Assembly (NCBI GenBank): GCA_964422865.1
Contig: CAYRCU010000002.1
Span: 1-64,000 of the forward strand
Source: CAYRCU01 sp964422865
GTDB lineage: Bacteria; Patescibacteriota; Microgenomatia; UBA8517
Direction of reading: 5' to 3'
DNA: 64,000 bases
The number at the start of each line of letters is the position of its first letter. The first letter of the stretch is position 1. The position numbers and the translations under genes are program-made. The notes below the pieces were generated by a model that was given only the letters and a program-made list of their open reading frames with translations, was not told the DNA's origin and did not search any database. Below are positions 51,957-59,284 of this stretch, piece by piece.

Positions 51957-52095
51957 TTATGTGGAAGCTTTCGCAGCTGAAAGCGAAGAAGGCTGAACAC
52001 ACAAAAGCGAAGTGATTATGTGGAAGCTTTCAAAACTGAAGGCTGAACACACAAGAACAGAGTGATTATGTGGAAGCTTTCAAAACTGAAAGCGG
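51909..52095 (+). repeat. Four tandem copies of a CDS 3' end, each with ATG and stop
   Basis: Copies start at ATG 51909 (inside the CDS), 51959, 52018 and 52068, with periods 50, 59 and 50. Each begins ATGTGGAAGCTTTC; copies 2 and 3 encode 18- and 15-residue peptides starting MWKLS and ending at TGA, and the last copy is degenerate. Copy 2 carries a 9-bp insertion. Whether the mini-frames are translated is unknown. The array fills most of the gap before the acylphosphatase gene. Confidence 0.85.
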
Positions 52096-52125
52096 AGAAA
52101 GCGACAAACAAGGGAAGAAAGAAGA

Positions 52126-52362
52126 ATGACGAGAAGAAAGGTAAGAATTCTAATTAGTGGGAGAGTGCAGGGGGTCTTTTTTAGGGCGTTTGTGAGAAAA
52201 AACATGAAGAAGCTTGGTGTTTGTGGGTGGGTGAAAAATTTGCCCGATGGGAGAGTTGAGGCGGAGTTTGAGGGAGAAGCCGGGAAAGTAAACGAAATGA
52301 TAAATCTTTGCAGGAAAGGGCCCAGGCTTGCAAGAGTGGATAGGCTGGAGGAAGAGAGTTGA
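52126..52362 (+). CDS. acyP: Acylphosphatase
   Basis: 78 residues, slightly short of the usual 90. Hydrolyses acyl phosphates. SGRVQGVFFRAF holds the phosphate loop and catalytic Arg20, and VKNLPDGRVEAEFEG the catalytic Asn38. No close functional partner is evident. Confidence 0.9.
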   Translation: MTRRKVRILISGRVQGVFFRAFVRKNMKKLGVCGWVKNLPDGRVEAEFEGEAGKVNEMINLCRKGPRLARVDRLEEES

Positions 52363-52385
52363 AGGCGGGTGAAAAAAGGGGCAGA

Positions 52386-52931
52386 ATGGATGTAATGATA
52401 AAAGGAGAGTTTTTACTTCATTTACTAACGACTGCTTTATTTTTTTCTCTGGTGATTCTTTTTAAAAGATGGTTTGACTTTAGTTATTGGCCCTTTTTAG
52501 CAGGCGGACTGATGGGTGCTTACTTGCCGGATCTGGATCACCTTATTTATGTCTTGCTGTTGCGGCCGCATGACTTGACCAGTCAGAGAGTGAACCACTT
52601 GATGAGGGCCAGGAGGTTCGGGGCGGCCTTGGGCCTTCTTAGCAGAACATGCAAGCAGAGAAGAGAGCTTGTTTTTCATACGATACTTTTTCAGGTCTCT
52701 TTTTTTATTTTTGCATTTTTTGTTGTAACAAGCACGGAGAGCTTGCTGGGCAGAGGGATTGTTTTGGCATTTTTATTACATCTGCTGGTTGAGGAGGCGC
52801 AGGATTTGATTAGTTTGAAGAATATTGATAAATGGGTTTCTGATTTACCGGTTTTATTGGACTTAAATTGGGCAAGTTTGTATTGGGTGGGGAATTTGCT
52901 GGCTCTTTTGGTGTTGGGGTTTATGCTTTAA
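52386..52931 (+). CDS. Membrane protein, YdjM/DUF457-like putative metal-dependent hydrolase
   Basis: 181 residues, four to five membrane segments. GAYLPDLDHLIY and ELVFHTILFQ with a later LHLLVEEAQD resemble the LPDxDH...H...HxxxE pattern of YdjM-type membrane hydrolases. The link is tentative. ATG 52386 follows AAGGGG; a TTG at 52359 overlapping the acyP stop is the alternative start. Confidence 0.55.
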   Translation: MDVMIKGEFLLHLLTTALFFSLVILFKRWFDFSYWPFLAGGLMGAYLPDLDHLIYVLLLRPHDLTSQRVNHLMRARRFGAALGLLSRTCKQRRELVFHTILFQVSFFIFAFFVVTSTESLLGRGIVLAFLLHLLVEEAQDLISLKNIDKWVSDLPVLLDLNWASLYWVGNLLALLVLGFML

Positions 52932-52950
52932 TTACTGATTGCTTTGGTTG

Positions 52951-52980
52951 TTGACTAGTGTTGTGAAAACTGGGTATAGT
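52951..52980 (+). promoter_or_regulatory. Promoter of the thioredoxin cluster
   Basis: TTGACT (52951-52956), 18-nt spacer, TATAGT (52975-52980). The start would be near 52987, leaving a 16-nt leader before the thioredoxin ATG. Confidence 0.7.
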
Positions 52981-53002
52981 ATTAACGTTGTAAGTTTTAT
53001 TT

Positions 53003-53326
53003 ATGGCAGTTAAAACGGTTACGAGTAAAAATTTCGAAGAGAAGGTTTTGAAGGCTTCGATTCCTGTTGTGGCTGATTTTTGGGCTCCCTGGTGTGGTCC
53101 CTGTAAAATGGCGGAGCCGGTTTTGAAAGAGCTTAGTGAAGAATATGAAGGGAAGGTTGATTTTGTGAAGATTAATGTTGATGACGAGCAGGCGCTTGTC
53201 GGTAAGTATTCTATTATGTCTATTCCTACCACGGTCTTGTTTAAAGAGGGGAAGGAGATGGGCAGGAGGATTGGTTTTTCTGGCAAACAGGGATTTGAAG
53301 ATTTAGTTAAGAAGGGGGTGATGTAG
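53003..53326 (+). CDS. trxA: Thioredoxin
   Basis: 107 residues, standard length. Active site WAPWCGPCK (Cys31, Cys34), IMSIPTTVLFKEGKE with the cis-Pro, and a GFSGKQGFEDLV C-terminus. It is reduced by the TrxB encoded 325 bp downstream and donates electrons to ribonucleotide reductase and others. Its stop is followed at once by the next ATG. Confidence 0.96.
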   Translation: MAVKTVTSKNFEEKVLKASIPVVADFWAPWCGPCKMAEPVLKELSEEYEGKVDFVKINVDDEQALVGKYSIMSIPTTVLFKEGKEMGRRIGFSGKQGFEDLVKKGVM

Positions 53327-53620
53327 ATGGACCCAATTAATAATGACAAACAAGATCCAGTAGTACAGCCAGCGGGCGATCAGCCGGTTGAGCCAGCGGC
53401 ACCTGTGACAGATCCAGGTGTGTCTCCTGCTACTCCTTCAGCGGACCCAAGCGTGTCTCCTGCTACTCCTTCAGCGGCGGCAGACGAGAGTGTGCCAACG
53501 ACAGACGAGAGTGTGCCAGCGGCACCTGTGACAGATCCAGGTGTGTCTCCTGCTACTCCTTCAGCGGCGGCAGGTGAAGCAGTTGATGAGAAGGAGCCTG
53601 AGGAGACTCCTGTTACTTAA
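53327..53620 (+). CDS. Pro/Thr/Ala-rich low-complexity protein
   Basis: 97 residues, acidic and probably disordered, made of repeated VTDPGVSPATPSA and DESVP units. A 53-bp DNA segment is present twice without change (53392-53444 and 53515-53567). There is no signal peptide. GGGGGTGA lies before the ATG, so it is likely translated. It sits between thioredoxin and its reductase; the role is unknown and repeat number may vary between strains. Confidence 0.6.
   Translation: MDPINNDKQDPVVQPAGDQPVEPAAPVTDPGVSPATPSADPSVSPATPSAAADESVPTTDESVPAAPVTDPGVSPATPSAAAGEAVDEKEPEETPVT
53392..53567 (+). repeat. 53-bp perfect direct repeat inside the Pro/Thr-rich gene
   Basis: 53392-53444 and 53515-53567 are identical and 123 bp apart, a multiple of three, so recombination between them would keep the frame. 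Shorter repeats lie between them. Confidence 0.85.
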
Positions 53621-53651
53621 GGTTGCAAGAGAATAGATTAAGTAGAGATAT

Positions 53652-54626
53652 ATGAGTGAAGTATTTGCTGCGGAGCCGAAGAGGGGGAAACCTTGGGATG
53701 TTTGTATTGTGGGTTCCGGTCCTTCTGCTTTGGCTTCCGGGATTTATACGGTTCGCGGTGCTGCTTCGACTTTGATTTTGGGTGGGGAAAGGTGGGGAGG
53801 ACAGTTAATGCTTACGAGCGAAGTTGATAACTTCCCCGGGTTTCCTGAGGGAATTAAGGGACCCGAGCTTATGAGTAGGATGCGCAAACAAGCGGAGAGG
53901 TTCGGGGCTGTTGTTCGTGAAGAGAATGTGATTGGAGTTGACTTTTCTTCGAGGCCGTTTTTATTAAAAACCGGAAGTGAGGAGTATAGAGCAATGGCTG
54001 TGATTGTTGCGACCGGCGCTGAGACGCGCTGGCTTGGGGTTCCCGGCGAGAAAAAGTTGATTGGAAGAGGAATAAGTTCCTGTGCTCCTTGTGATGCTCC
54101 CTTTTTTAAGAACAAGAAAGTTATTGTTGTTGGTGGAGGGGACAGCGCGATGGAGGAAGCGCTTGTTTTAACAAAGTATGCAAGTGAAGTGACCATAATT
54201 CACAGAAGAGATAAATTAAGAGCCAGTGAAGCGATGCAGGTGAAGGTTAGGTCAAACTCAAAAATAAAAATTGTGTGGGATAGTGAAGTTGTGGAGTTTG
54301 TTGGTGAGAAGAAGCTTGAAAAGGTAAGACTAAAGAATAATGAAACTGGTGAAGAGAGTGAGATGAATGTGGAGGGAGCGTTTGTGGCAATAGGAAGCAA
54401 CCCTGCTACGAAGGTATTTGAGGGTGTGTTGAGATTGGGAGAAGGGGGACATATAGAGAGGGATCCTACTGGGGAGTATTTGATGAAAACCAATATTGAA
54501 GGAGTGTTTGTGTCGGGGGACGTGCATGATTACAGATATAAGCAGGCTGTGACAGCGGCTGGGTATGGATGTATGGCCGGACTTGAGGTCTTAAAATACC
54601 TTGACAAGGAGATTCCCTCCTATTAG
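53652..54626 (+). CDS. trxB: Thioredoxin reductase
   Basis: 324 residues. FAD-binding IVGSGPSALASGIY, redox pair in SCAPCDAPFF (Cys144, Cys147), NADPH-binding VVGGGDSAMEEAL and the C-terminal FVSGDVHDYRYKQAVTAAGYGC. CAPC replaces the more usual CATC. It passes electrons from NADPH to the thioredoxin in the same cluster. Confidence 0.96.
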   Translation: MSEVFAAEPKRGKPWDVCIVGSGPSALASGIYTVRGAASTLILGGERWGGQLMLTSEVDNFPGFPEGIKGPELMSRMRKQAERFGAVVREENVIGVDFSSRPFLLKTGSEEYRAMAVIVATGAETRWLGVPGEKKLIGRGISSCAPCDAPFFKNKKVIVVGGGDSAMEEALVLTKYASEVTIIHRRDKLRASEAMQVKVRSNSKIKIVWDSEVVEFVGEKKLEKVRLKNNETGEESEMNVEGAFVAIGSNPATKVFEGVLRLGEGGHIERDPTGEYLMKTNIEGVFVSGDVHDYRYKQAVTAAGYGCMAGLEVLKYLDKEIPSY

Positions 54627-54638
54627 ACTTGGGCTTGC

Positions 54639-55424
54639 GTGAGAGGAAAAAATTCATTTAACAAGATAGAAAAACTGACTCCGATCTTGTTAATTTTAGT
54701 TATAGGAATGGCTTTTGCTGTTGGTGTGTTGTGGCAGAAGGTGAGTGTACTTGAGGAAGGGGGAGTGAGTGGAAACGGGGCAATAGGGACTGGCAGTGCA
54801 GCTCCTGCGTTTAAGAAGGAACCCGCTGATGGCAAGCTTTCAGATGAGGTTGCCAAAAAAGTTCCACAGGTCAATGCGATAAATGAAAAATTGGAATCTT
54901 CAGAATCTCTTTCTGATCATGTGCGTGGAAACAAAGATGCCAAGGTAAAGTTAATAGAGTATTCTGATTATTATTGTCCGTTTTGCAAACGGTTTCATCC
55001 TACTGCAAAACGAGTATTAGAGGAGTATGGGGACCGTGTTGCTTGGGTATACAGGCATTTTCCTCTTGATACACTTCATCCTAATGCCAGAGCTGTGGCT
55101 GAGATTTCTGAGTGCGTTGCTTTTATTGGAGGGGAAAGTAAGTTTTGGGAGTTTACAGACAAAATTTATGATGAGTTACCTGAGGGCGTGGAAGGTGCTT
55201 TTAATATAGCATCTGGTTTGGGGCTAGATAGGACAGATGTTGAGGGTTGCTACAATGAAGGCAAGTTTAAGGAGAGAGTTAACAGAATGTATCAGGGTGG
55301 TGTTGATGCGGGAATAACCGGTACACCTGGAAATATAGTAATAAACGATAAAGGGGATAGTTGGCTTGTTCCTGGAGCAGTTCCTTTTGAGAACCTGAAG
55401 ACTATTTTAGATCAGGCGCTTTGA
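54639..55424 (+). CDS. DsbA-family thiol oxidoreductase, membrane anchored
   Basis: 261 residues. One N-terminal helix (about 11-30), a linker, then a DsbA/thioredoxin_4 domain: active site YYCPFCKRF (Cys113, Cys116), YRHFPLDTLHPNA and the cis-Pro loop GTPGNIVI. It should form or shuffle disulfides in exported proteins. GTG 54639 is the start, 12 bp after trxB. It is convergent with the SpoU gene, with 4 bp between the stops. Confidence 0.9.
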   Translation: MRGKNSFNKIEKLTPILLILVIGMAFAVGVLWQKVSVLEEGGVSGNGAIGTGSAAPAFKKEPADGKLSDEVAKKVPQVNAINEKLESSESLSDHVRGNKDAKVKLIEYSDYYCPFCKRFHPTAKRVLEEYGDRVAWVYRHFPLDTLHPNARAVAEISECVAFIGGESKFWEFTDKIYDELPEGVEGAFNIASGLGLDRTDVEGCYNEGKFKERVNRMYQGGVDAGITGTPGNIVINDKGDSWLVPGAVPFENLKTILDQAL

Positions 55425-55428
55425 GTAG

Positions 55429-55953
55429 TTAAAGTTTTTCTATTATTTTATACGCAACGATTGCTGCTGAACCCCAGACGTTAAATGAATGGTTTATTCC
55501 GAGCATGGGCAACTCGACTATGATATCTGCTTCCTTTAGAACTTTGGTGCTGACCCCTTTTGTTTCATGACCTACAACGATGGCAACGGGAAAGTTTGGG
55601 GAAAGATCTTTTGGGGGAATAGACCCTTTCCACTGTTCAACGGCGATTATTTGAACGCCTTGTTTTTTGAGCTTTTTGACTGTTTTGAGGATAGAATTTG
55701 AATGTTCCCATGGGACCCAATTTTCTGTTCCTACAGCGGCTTTGTGGATGCGAGAACTGGGGGGAGTTTCCATGTTACCACAGAGAAACATTTTTTGGGC
55801 GGCTACGGCGTCGGCAAGACGGAACATGCTTCCAATGTTGTAGGTATCCAGGATTTCGTCCAAGACAAAATATATCGGGTTTCTTTTTATTTGTTCAAGC
55901 TCTTCTGTGGAAGGAGAGGAGACCCTTAAGTTTTTTGCTTTTAATTTGTTCAT
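55429..55953 (-). CDS. SpoU/TrmH-family RNA 2'-O-methyltransferase
   Basis: 174 residues, the minimal SPOUT domain. Motif 1 NIGSMFRLADA, motif 2 VAIVVGHETKGVS and motif 3 LPMLGINHSFNVWGSAAI form the knotted SAM-binding site. Such short members methylate tRNA (TrmL-like) or rRNA ribose; the substrate is not readable here. Minus-strand TGA-TACACT lies about 15 nt before the ATG. Confidence 0.88.
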   Translation of the reverse strand: MNKLKAKNLRVSSPSTEELEQIKRNPIYFVLDEILDTYNIGSMFRLADAVAAQKMFLCGNMETPPSSRIHKAAVGTENWVPWEHSNSILKTVKKLKKQGVQIIAVEQWKGSIPPKDLSPNFPVAIVVGHETKGVSTKVLKEADIIVELPMLGINHSFNVWGSAAIVAYKIIEKL

Positions 55954-56037
55954 ATGTTTTTCTTTCCAAGTGTATCACAATTGAGGCTGGAGATGGAGAG
56001 ATTTACTGCACGGCTCTGTGGTATATAGTAATGAAAT

Positions 56038-56046
56038 TGATATAAT
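56038..56046 (+). promoter_or_regulatory. Extended -10 promoter of the kinase-like gene
   Basis: TGA followed by a perfect TATAAT (56041-56046), 15 nt before ATG 56062. Confidence 0.6.
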
Positions 56047-56061
56047 AGGGTATAGCTGATA

Positions 56062-56943
56062 ATGGCAGAAACTGCAGTTAGTGGAAAACCAGAATCCTCG
56101 TTATTGAGAAAGGTTGGTGTTTATGGAAGAAAATTTCGTCGAGCAATTGAGCATGTTGTTGTTGACAAAGAAGGTCCTGTAGAAATTAGTAAATCATTTT
56201 CTACTTTGTTAGCTGTTGGCAGCACCAAATATGAAAGAACGGTTGCTGCTCTCGAGATAATTACTGGACTGACCGGTCGAATCCCTGCGGGGATGCTTAG
56301 AGAACGATATGCTTACAAGCAAGATTTAATGCCGTTTAGTCCGGAAGATTATGCTCTGAAGGATAAAATAGGATTTGGGGGTGTGAATGATGTATTTTTG
56401 TTGCAATCGAACAAGGAAGGTGTTCGATCTTATGTGTTAAAGGTAAATTTGTGTGAATGGGGAAGTGGGATTAAGGATCTTCTTTCTGTCGCGAAGGAAC
56501 AAAAAAAAGAATATGAGAGAATCTCTACGGTATATGAGGGTATACCGGGTTTGGTTCCGGGAGAGCATTATTTGATAATGCATGGACCAAGTATGGGGAG
56601 GCCGGTGTTTGCTATGATTCAACCATTTGTTGAGGGGGAAATAAGGGACGTTTTTGTGGATTTTAAGAAAGATGAGCTTTTGGATCTTTTGCGAAAAAAC
56701 AGATCATTGGCGTGTCAATTTGCAATGTTTGCCGAGGCTACGAGGGCAGATGGATCTTTGATCGAAAATGAACTGGATTTGCTTGGTATGAACAATCTGG
56801 CGATAGTTGGTGATGAGGGAGATGAAAGACTACTTTTACTTGATCCTCATTTTCGGTCAAGTAGGTCAAGAAGTACGGAAGCGAGAGAGCAGATTGAGAA
56901 GCGGATGGGTTATATAGAAGAATTGGTCAGGGCTTCAAGTTGA
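56062..56943 (+). CDS. Protein-kinase-like fold protein, divergent
   Basis: 293 residues. From about residue 100: a glycine-rich loop IGFGGVNDVFLL, a VAIK-like YVLKVN, a hinge-like MIQPFVEGE, and LLLLDPHF resembling the DFG Asp. The HRD loop is not obvious (DLLGMNNLAIV may replace it), so it may be a pseudokinase or an aminoglycoside-phosphotransferase/ABC1-type relative. The first 100 residues match nothing I know. It stands alone before the tRNA genes. Confidence 0.5.
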   Translation: MAETAVSGKPESSLLRKVGVYGRKFRRAIEHVVVDKEGPVEISKSFSTLLAVGSTKYERTVAALEIITGLTGRIPAGMLRERYAYKQDLMPFSPEDYALKDKIGFGGVNDVFLLQSNKEGVRSYVLKVNLCEWGSGIKDLLSVAKEQKKEYERISTVYEGIPGLVPGEHYLIMHGPSMGRPVFAMIQPFVEGEIRDVFVDFKKDELLDLLRKNRSLACQFAMFAEATRADGSLIENELDLLGMNNLAIVGDEGDERLLLLDPHFRSSRSRSTEAREQIEKRMGYIEELVRASS

Positions 56944-56969
56944 AATATGTTCTTGCGATTTAGGATGTG

Positions 56970-57040
56970 CTGCGGAGCAGGGATTTGAACCCCAATTTTC
57001 GCTTCCAAAGAGCGACGTGCTACCATTACACCACTCCGCA
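56970..57040 (-). tRNA. tRNA-Gln (anticodon UUG)
   Basis: 71 nt: acceptor TGCGGAG/CTCCGCA, anticodon stem TCGCT/AGCGA around CTTTGGA (anticodon TTG), discriminator G and U1 as usual for Gln. No encoded CCA. Confidence 0.9.
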
Positions 57041-57111
57041 TTGATTGCAAGAAACTTTTAGTTCAATTGAATTGTATTTGATTAGTGTTGTTGTTGAAAA
57101 TGTTATCTTTT

Positions 57112-57186
57112 TGGTGAGCCCGGGAGGATTCGAACCTCCAACCATCAGCTTAAAAGGCTGTTGCTCTGCCGTTGAGCTACGGGCCC
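57112..57186 (-). tRNA. tRNA-Lys (anticodon UUU), CCA encoded
   Basis: Acceptor GGGCCCG/CGGGCTC, D stem GCTC/GAGC, anticodon loop CTTTTAA (TTT), T arm GGAGG-TTCGAAT-CCTCC. The terminal ACCA is encoded, unlike the other tRNAs here. Confidence 0.92.
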
Positions 57187-57274
57187 TCCGATCGAGCTTT
57201 ATGAGAGCTTGGAGTATTATACATGTTGGTTTTGTTTGGCTCAATCTGTCGTATTGTTTACGCAATGCGGGAAC

Positions 57275-57303
57275 TTGACAGTGGAGATGTGCTTGGTTAG
57301 GAT
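57275..57303 (+). promoter_or_regulatory. Promoter of the DUF5667 gene at 57314
   Basis: TTGACA (57275-57280), 17-nt spacer, TAGGAT (57298-57303). The expected start near 57310 rules out upstream ATGs at 57287 and 57302. Confidence 0.7.
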
Positions 57304-57313
57304 GGAGTTGGAT

Positions 57314-58003
57314 ATGAGGAATTCTTCTCAGACTGGTTTTGCTGCGTTGGCAATTTTGGGAATACTTGCTCTTATTGGTGTGGGTGCTGTGGGTACCACT
57401 GCTGCTTCGGATAGTGCCAGGCCGGGAGATGTGTTGTATGGTGTTGACCGGGCGATTGAAGGTGTTAGGCTTGCCTTTGCTAATTCTCCTGAGGCTCGAG
57501 CTAGAGTTCAAAGCGAACTTGCCCTGGAAAGATTGGAAGAAGCGCAATCATTGGCGAACGAAGTGGGTCGTACTGCCCATCTTGAGGAAGCTTTAGTGAG
57601 GGCACAGACACATCTTGCCAGTGCTCAGGCTAGAGCGGAGGAGGCTCAGGCACGAGGTGTGGATGTTGATGAAGTTTTGGCTCTTTTGGCGGAGAATTCT
57701 GTTAGGCTTCAGGAGAATTTAGCCGAAGTATATGAAAAGGCACCTGAGCAGGCGCAGCCTGCGATTGAGCGAGCGATGGAGGCTACTCAGAGAGGTTTTA
57801 CTGAGGCAGCAGGTGCTGTTTCGAACCAAAAACGAGAGAGTCTTCTTGAGGATTCGCTTAACAGACTGGAGAATGCTAGGGAGAGGGTGGAGGAGCAGGG
57901 TATGGAGTTGCCTGAGATTGAAATTCCAGAAGTTGAGCCGGGAGTAGGAGTTGAAGATGGTGTTCCCGCCGATGTCTCCAGGGGTAGGCCGTTGTTGCGC
58001 TGA
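57314..58003 (+). CDS. DUF5667-domain secreted/membrane protein
   Basis: 229 residues. A hydrophobic N-terminal segment (about 8-28, FAALAILGILALIGVGAVG) may be a signal anchor; ARPGDVLYGVDRAIEGVRLAF then opens long Ala/Glu-rich amphipathic helices typical of DUF5667, with a Pro/Glu/Val-rich tail. The function is unknown. It is related in architecture to 28222-28839. Confidence 0.72.
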   Translation: MRNSSQTGFAALAILGILALIGVGAVGTTAASDSARPGDVLYGVDRAIEGVRLAFANSPEARARVQSELALERLEEAQSLANEVGRTAHLEEALVRAQTHLASAQARAEEAQARGVDVDEVLALLAENSVRLQENLAEVYEKAPEQAQPAIERAMEATQRGFTEAAGAVSNQKRESLLEDSLNRLENARERVEEQGMELPEIEIPEVEPGVGVEDGVPADVSRGRPLLR

Positions 58004-58023
58004 ACACTTCCGAGTGGTAGATT
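57995..58023 (+). promoter_or_regulatory. Possible promoter of the Cys-rich small gene
   Basis: TTGCGC (57995-58000), 17-nt spacer ending TGG, then TAGATT (58018-58023), 8 nt before ATG 58032. Confidence 0.4.
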
Positions 58024-58031
58024 TGGTTGTA

Positions 58032-58280
58032 ATGGTAGAGCGTTTTGTTTCGGAAGATTTTGTGGTTTTAGCGTGTCCGGTTGCTGATGGTTTTCCGCCC
58101 TGTTGCAGAGGTTGCGGCGGTGGCTGGCCGGGTACAAAGGCGACGACGAGGAACCTTACTGAGGCTGTGGTGAAGGAGAGATTAGATCCAAATAAGCTGG
58201 GTTGTCAGCCATTGGTTGATAGAGCTAGAGCAGGTATAAATGAACTTAAGAGAGCTTCTTTAGTATCAAAATCTAGGTGA
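58032..58280 (+). CDS. Possible small Cys-rich protein
   Basis: 82 residues with a cluster of cysteines (CPVADGFPPCCRGCGGGW), perhaps a metal site, then a basic helical tail. No family recognised. Support comes only from a plausible promoter and the open frame. The last 3 bp overlap the 3' end of the convergent tRNA-Glu, so it could be spurious. Confidence 0.35.
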   Translation: MVERFVSEDFVVLACPVADGFPPCCRGCGGGWPGTKATTRNLTEAVVKERLDPNKLGCQPLVDRARAGINELKRASLVSKSR

Positions 58281-58350
58281 CCCCACAGGGAATCGAACCC
58301 TGATTTGCACCTTGAAAGAGTGCCGTCCTAAACCGTTAGACGATGGGGCC
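58278..58350 (-). tRNA. tRNA-Glu (anticodon UUC)
   Basis: 73 nt: acceptor GGCCCCA/TGGGGTC, anticodon stem GCACT/GGTGC around CTTTCAA (TTC), T arm CAGGG-TTCGATT-CCCTG, discriminator A. No encoded CCA. Confidence 0.92.
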
Positions 58351-58553
58351 TGAAATGTTCATGCATACCCATCGTCATGCGGTGCAAGCACCTGTATTTT
58401 CAATATAGACGATGGGGCCAATAAACACACAGTAGTTTATCAATTTTGTGGTCTTGAGACAAATTTATTTCCTTATTTTGGGCGAGTAATTGAGTATTTT
58501 GAAGATAGAATTTTTTAATAATTATACTGCGTGTAAGCTTGTGCTTTATGAGT
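58351..58553. other. Intergenic stretch with a tRNA-Glu 5' fragment
   Basis: About 200 bp upstream of tRNA-Glu. It contains a second copy of the first 14 nt of the tRNA at 58406-58419 and AT-rich sequence leading to the next promoter. No open frame or further RNA gene is evident. Confidence 0.5.
58406..58419 (-). repeat. Duplicated 5' end of tRNA-Glu
   Basis: TAGACGATGGGGCC is an exact copy of 58337-58350, which is the 5' end of tRNA-Glu read on the plus strand. The sequence beside it does not complete a tRNA. Confidence 0.7.
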
Positions 58554-58559
58554 TATAAT
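58554..58559 (+). promoter_or_regulatory. -10 box before the HTH gene
   Basis: A perfect TATAAT is followed by 8 nt and GTG 58568. A second candidate, TATACT, lies at 58523-58528. Confidence 0.5.
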
Positions 58560-58567
58560 TGTTTAAG

Positions 58568-58768
58568 GTGCGAGAGTTTTTGACGGTAGAGGAGGCAGCG
58601 AAATATCTTCAAGTGGGGGAGGAAACGGTTCGAAGATATATAAAGAGAAAAAAACTTCCCGCCGAGAAGTATGCGGGGAAGTTTGGGGTTTACTTGATTA
58701 ACAAGACGGATCTTCTGGAATTTAAGATTGAGAGGCTTCAAAAAAAGATGCTTCCTATCTTTGAGTGA
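58568..58768 (+). CDS. Excisionase/MerR-type helix-turn-helix protein
   Basis: 66 residues from GTG 58568: FLTVEEAAKYLQVGEETVRRYIKRKKLPAEKYAGKF is the HTH_17 (excisionase-like) fold, with GVYLINKTDLLEF as the following strand. It should bind DNA as a small regulator. A TTG at 58559 overlaps the -10 box and is rejected as the start. No integrase is adjacent; the nearest recombinase is 22 kb away. Confidence 0.8.
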   Translation: MREFLTVEEAAKYLQVGEETVRRYIKRKKLPAEKYAGKFGVYLINKTDLLEFKIERLQKKMLPIFE

Positions 58769-58772
58769 AATA

Positions 58773-58781
58773 TGGTATACT
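58773..58781 (+). promoter_or_regulatory. Extended -10 promoter of the RRM gene
   Basis: TGG-TATACT, with the start expected near 58788. The leader of about 80 nt contains an 8-bp stem TTCGGGAG/CTTCTGAA (with G-U pairs) and ends in a strong ribosome site. Confidence 0.55.
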
Positions 58782-58869
58782 GCTTACTGAGTTTCGCAAG
58801 GATTGGTGCTTCGGGAGGCAAGGACTTCTGAATGACATTCCCCAGGAGACATAAAGGAGGTGAGTAGAT

Positions 58870-59136
58870 TTGCAAAATAATAAAAAGCTTTATGTAGGTA
58901 ATTTGCCTTGGACTATTCGCACGGAGGAATTAAGAAACCTTTTTGTTGAATTTGGTGAGATTGTTGATGTTATTGTGCTTACTGACAAATACACCGGAAA
59001 GAGCAAGGGTTTTGGTTTTGTGGAGTTTGCTACGGAAGAAATGGCAAAAGCTGCTATGGATGCCACTAACGGGAAAGACATTGAAGGAAGAAAAATAATT
59101 GTTAATGTAGCTAAACCTGCACCTGCGAGAGAATAA
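58870..59136 (+). CDS. RNA-binding protein, single RRM
   Basis: 88 residues, one RNA recognition motif: RNP2 LYVGNL (7-12) and RNP1 KGFGFVEF (46-53). Such short RRM proteins resemble the cold-inducible Rbp proteins of cyanobacteria and are common in CPR. The start is a TTG at 58870, supported by AAAGGAGGTGA (58853-58863), which is complementary to the 16S 3' end seen in this window. The structured leader suggests post-transcriptional control. Confidence 0.92.
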   Translation: MQNNKKLYVGNLPWTIRTEELRNLFVEFGEIVDVIVLTDKYTGKSKGFGFVEFATEEMAKAAMDATNGKDIEGRKIIVNVAKPAPARE

Positions 59137-59150
59137 GAGTGTTTGAGGGG

Positions 59151-59179
59151 TAGACAGGTGTGTTTGTGGGTGATATAAT
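59151..59179 (+). promoter_or_regulatory. Strong promoter of a small RNA / 16S leader
   Basis: TAGACA (59151-59156), 17-nt spacer ending in TGA, perfect TATAAT (59174-59179). The start is expected near 59186. Confidence 0.75.
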
Positions 59180-59185
59180 TGCCTC

Positions 59186-59260
59186 GCCCAAATGGATTAA
59201 ATGAGAGAAAAAGCTTGAGAATTGGTTTGGGCTCGCCATTTGGGTGGGCTTTTATTTTTT
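59186..59260 (+). ncRNA. Candidate small RNA or attenuator with alternative folds
   Basis: About 75 nt from the predicted start to a T-rich run (TTTTATTTTTT at 59250-59260). The 5' segment CCCAAATGG (59187-59195) can pair perfectly with CCATTTGGG (59236-59244) to form the stem before the T run, which would be a terminator with flanking G-U/G-C extension. GCCCAAA at 59186-59192 can instead pair with TTTGGGC at 59226-59232. The two folds exclude each other. No matching Rfam family is recognised from memory. Confidence 0.6.
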
Positions 59261-59284
59261 GGGTTTATGGTTAGACAAAGAACT

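Noticed and set aside
57209..57313. Upstream starts of the DUF5667 gene
   Set aside because: They lie before or inside the TTGACA/TAGGAT promoter, and the added residues are not signal-like.
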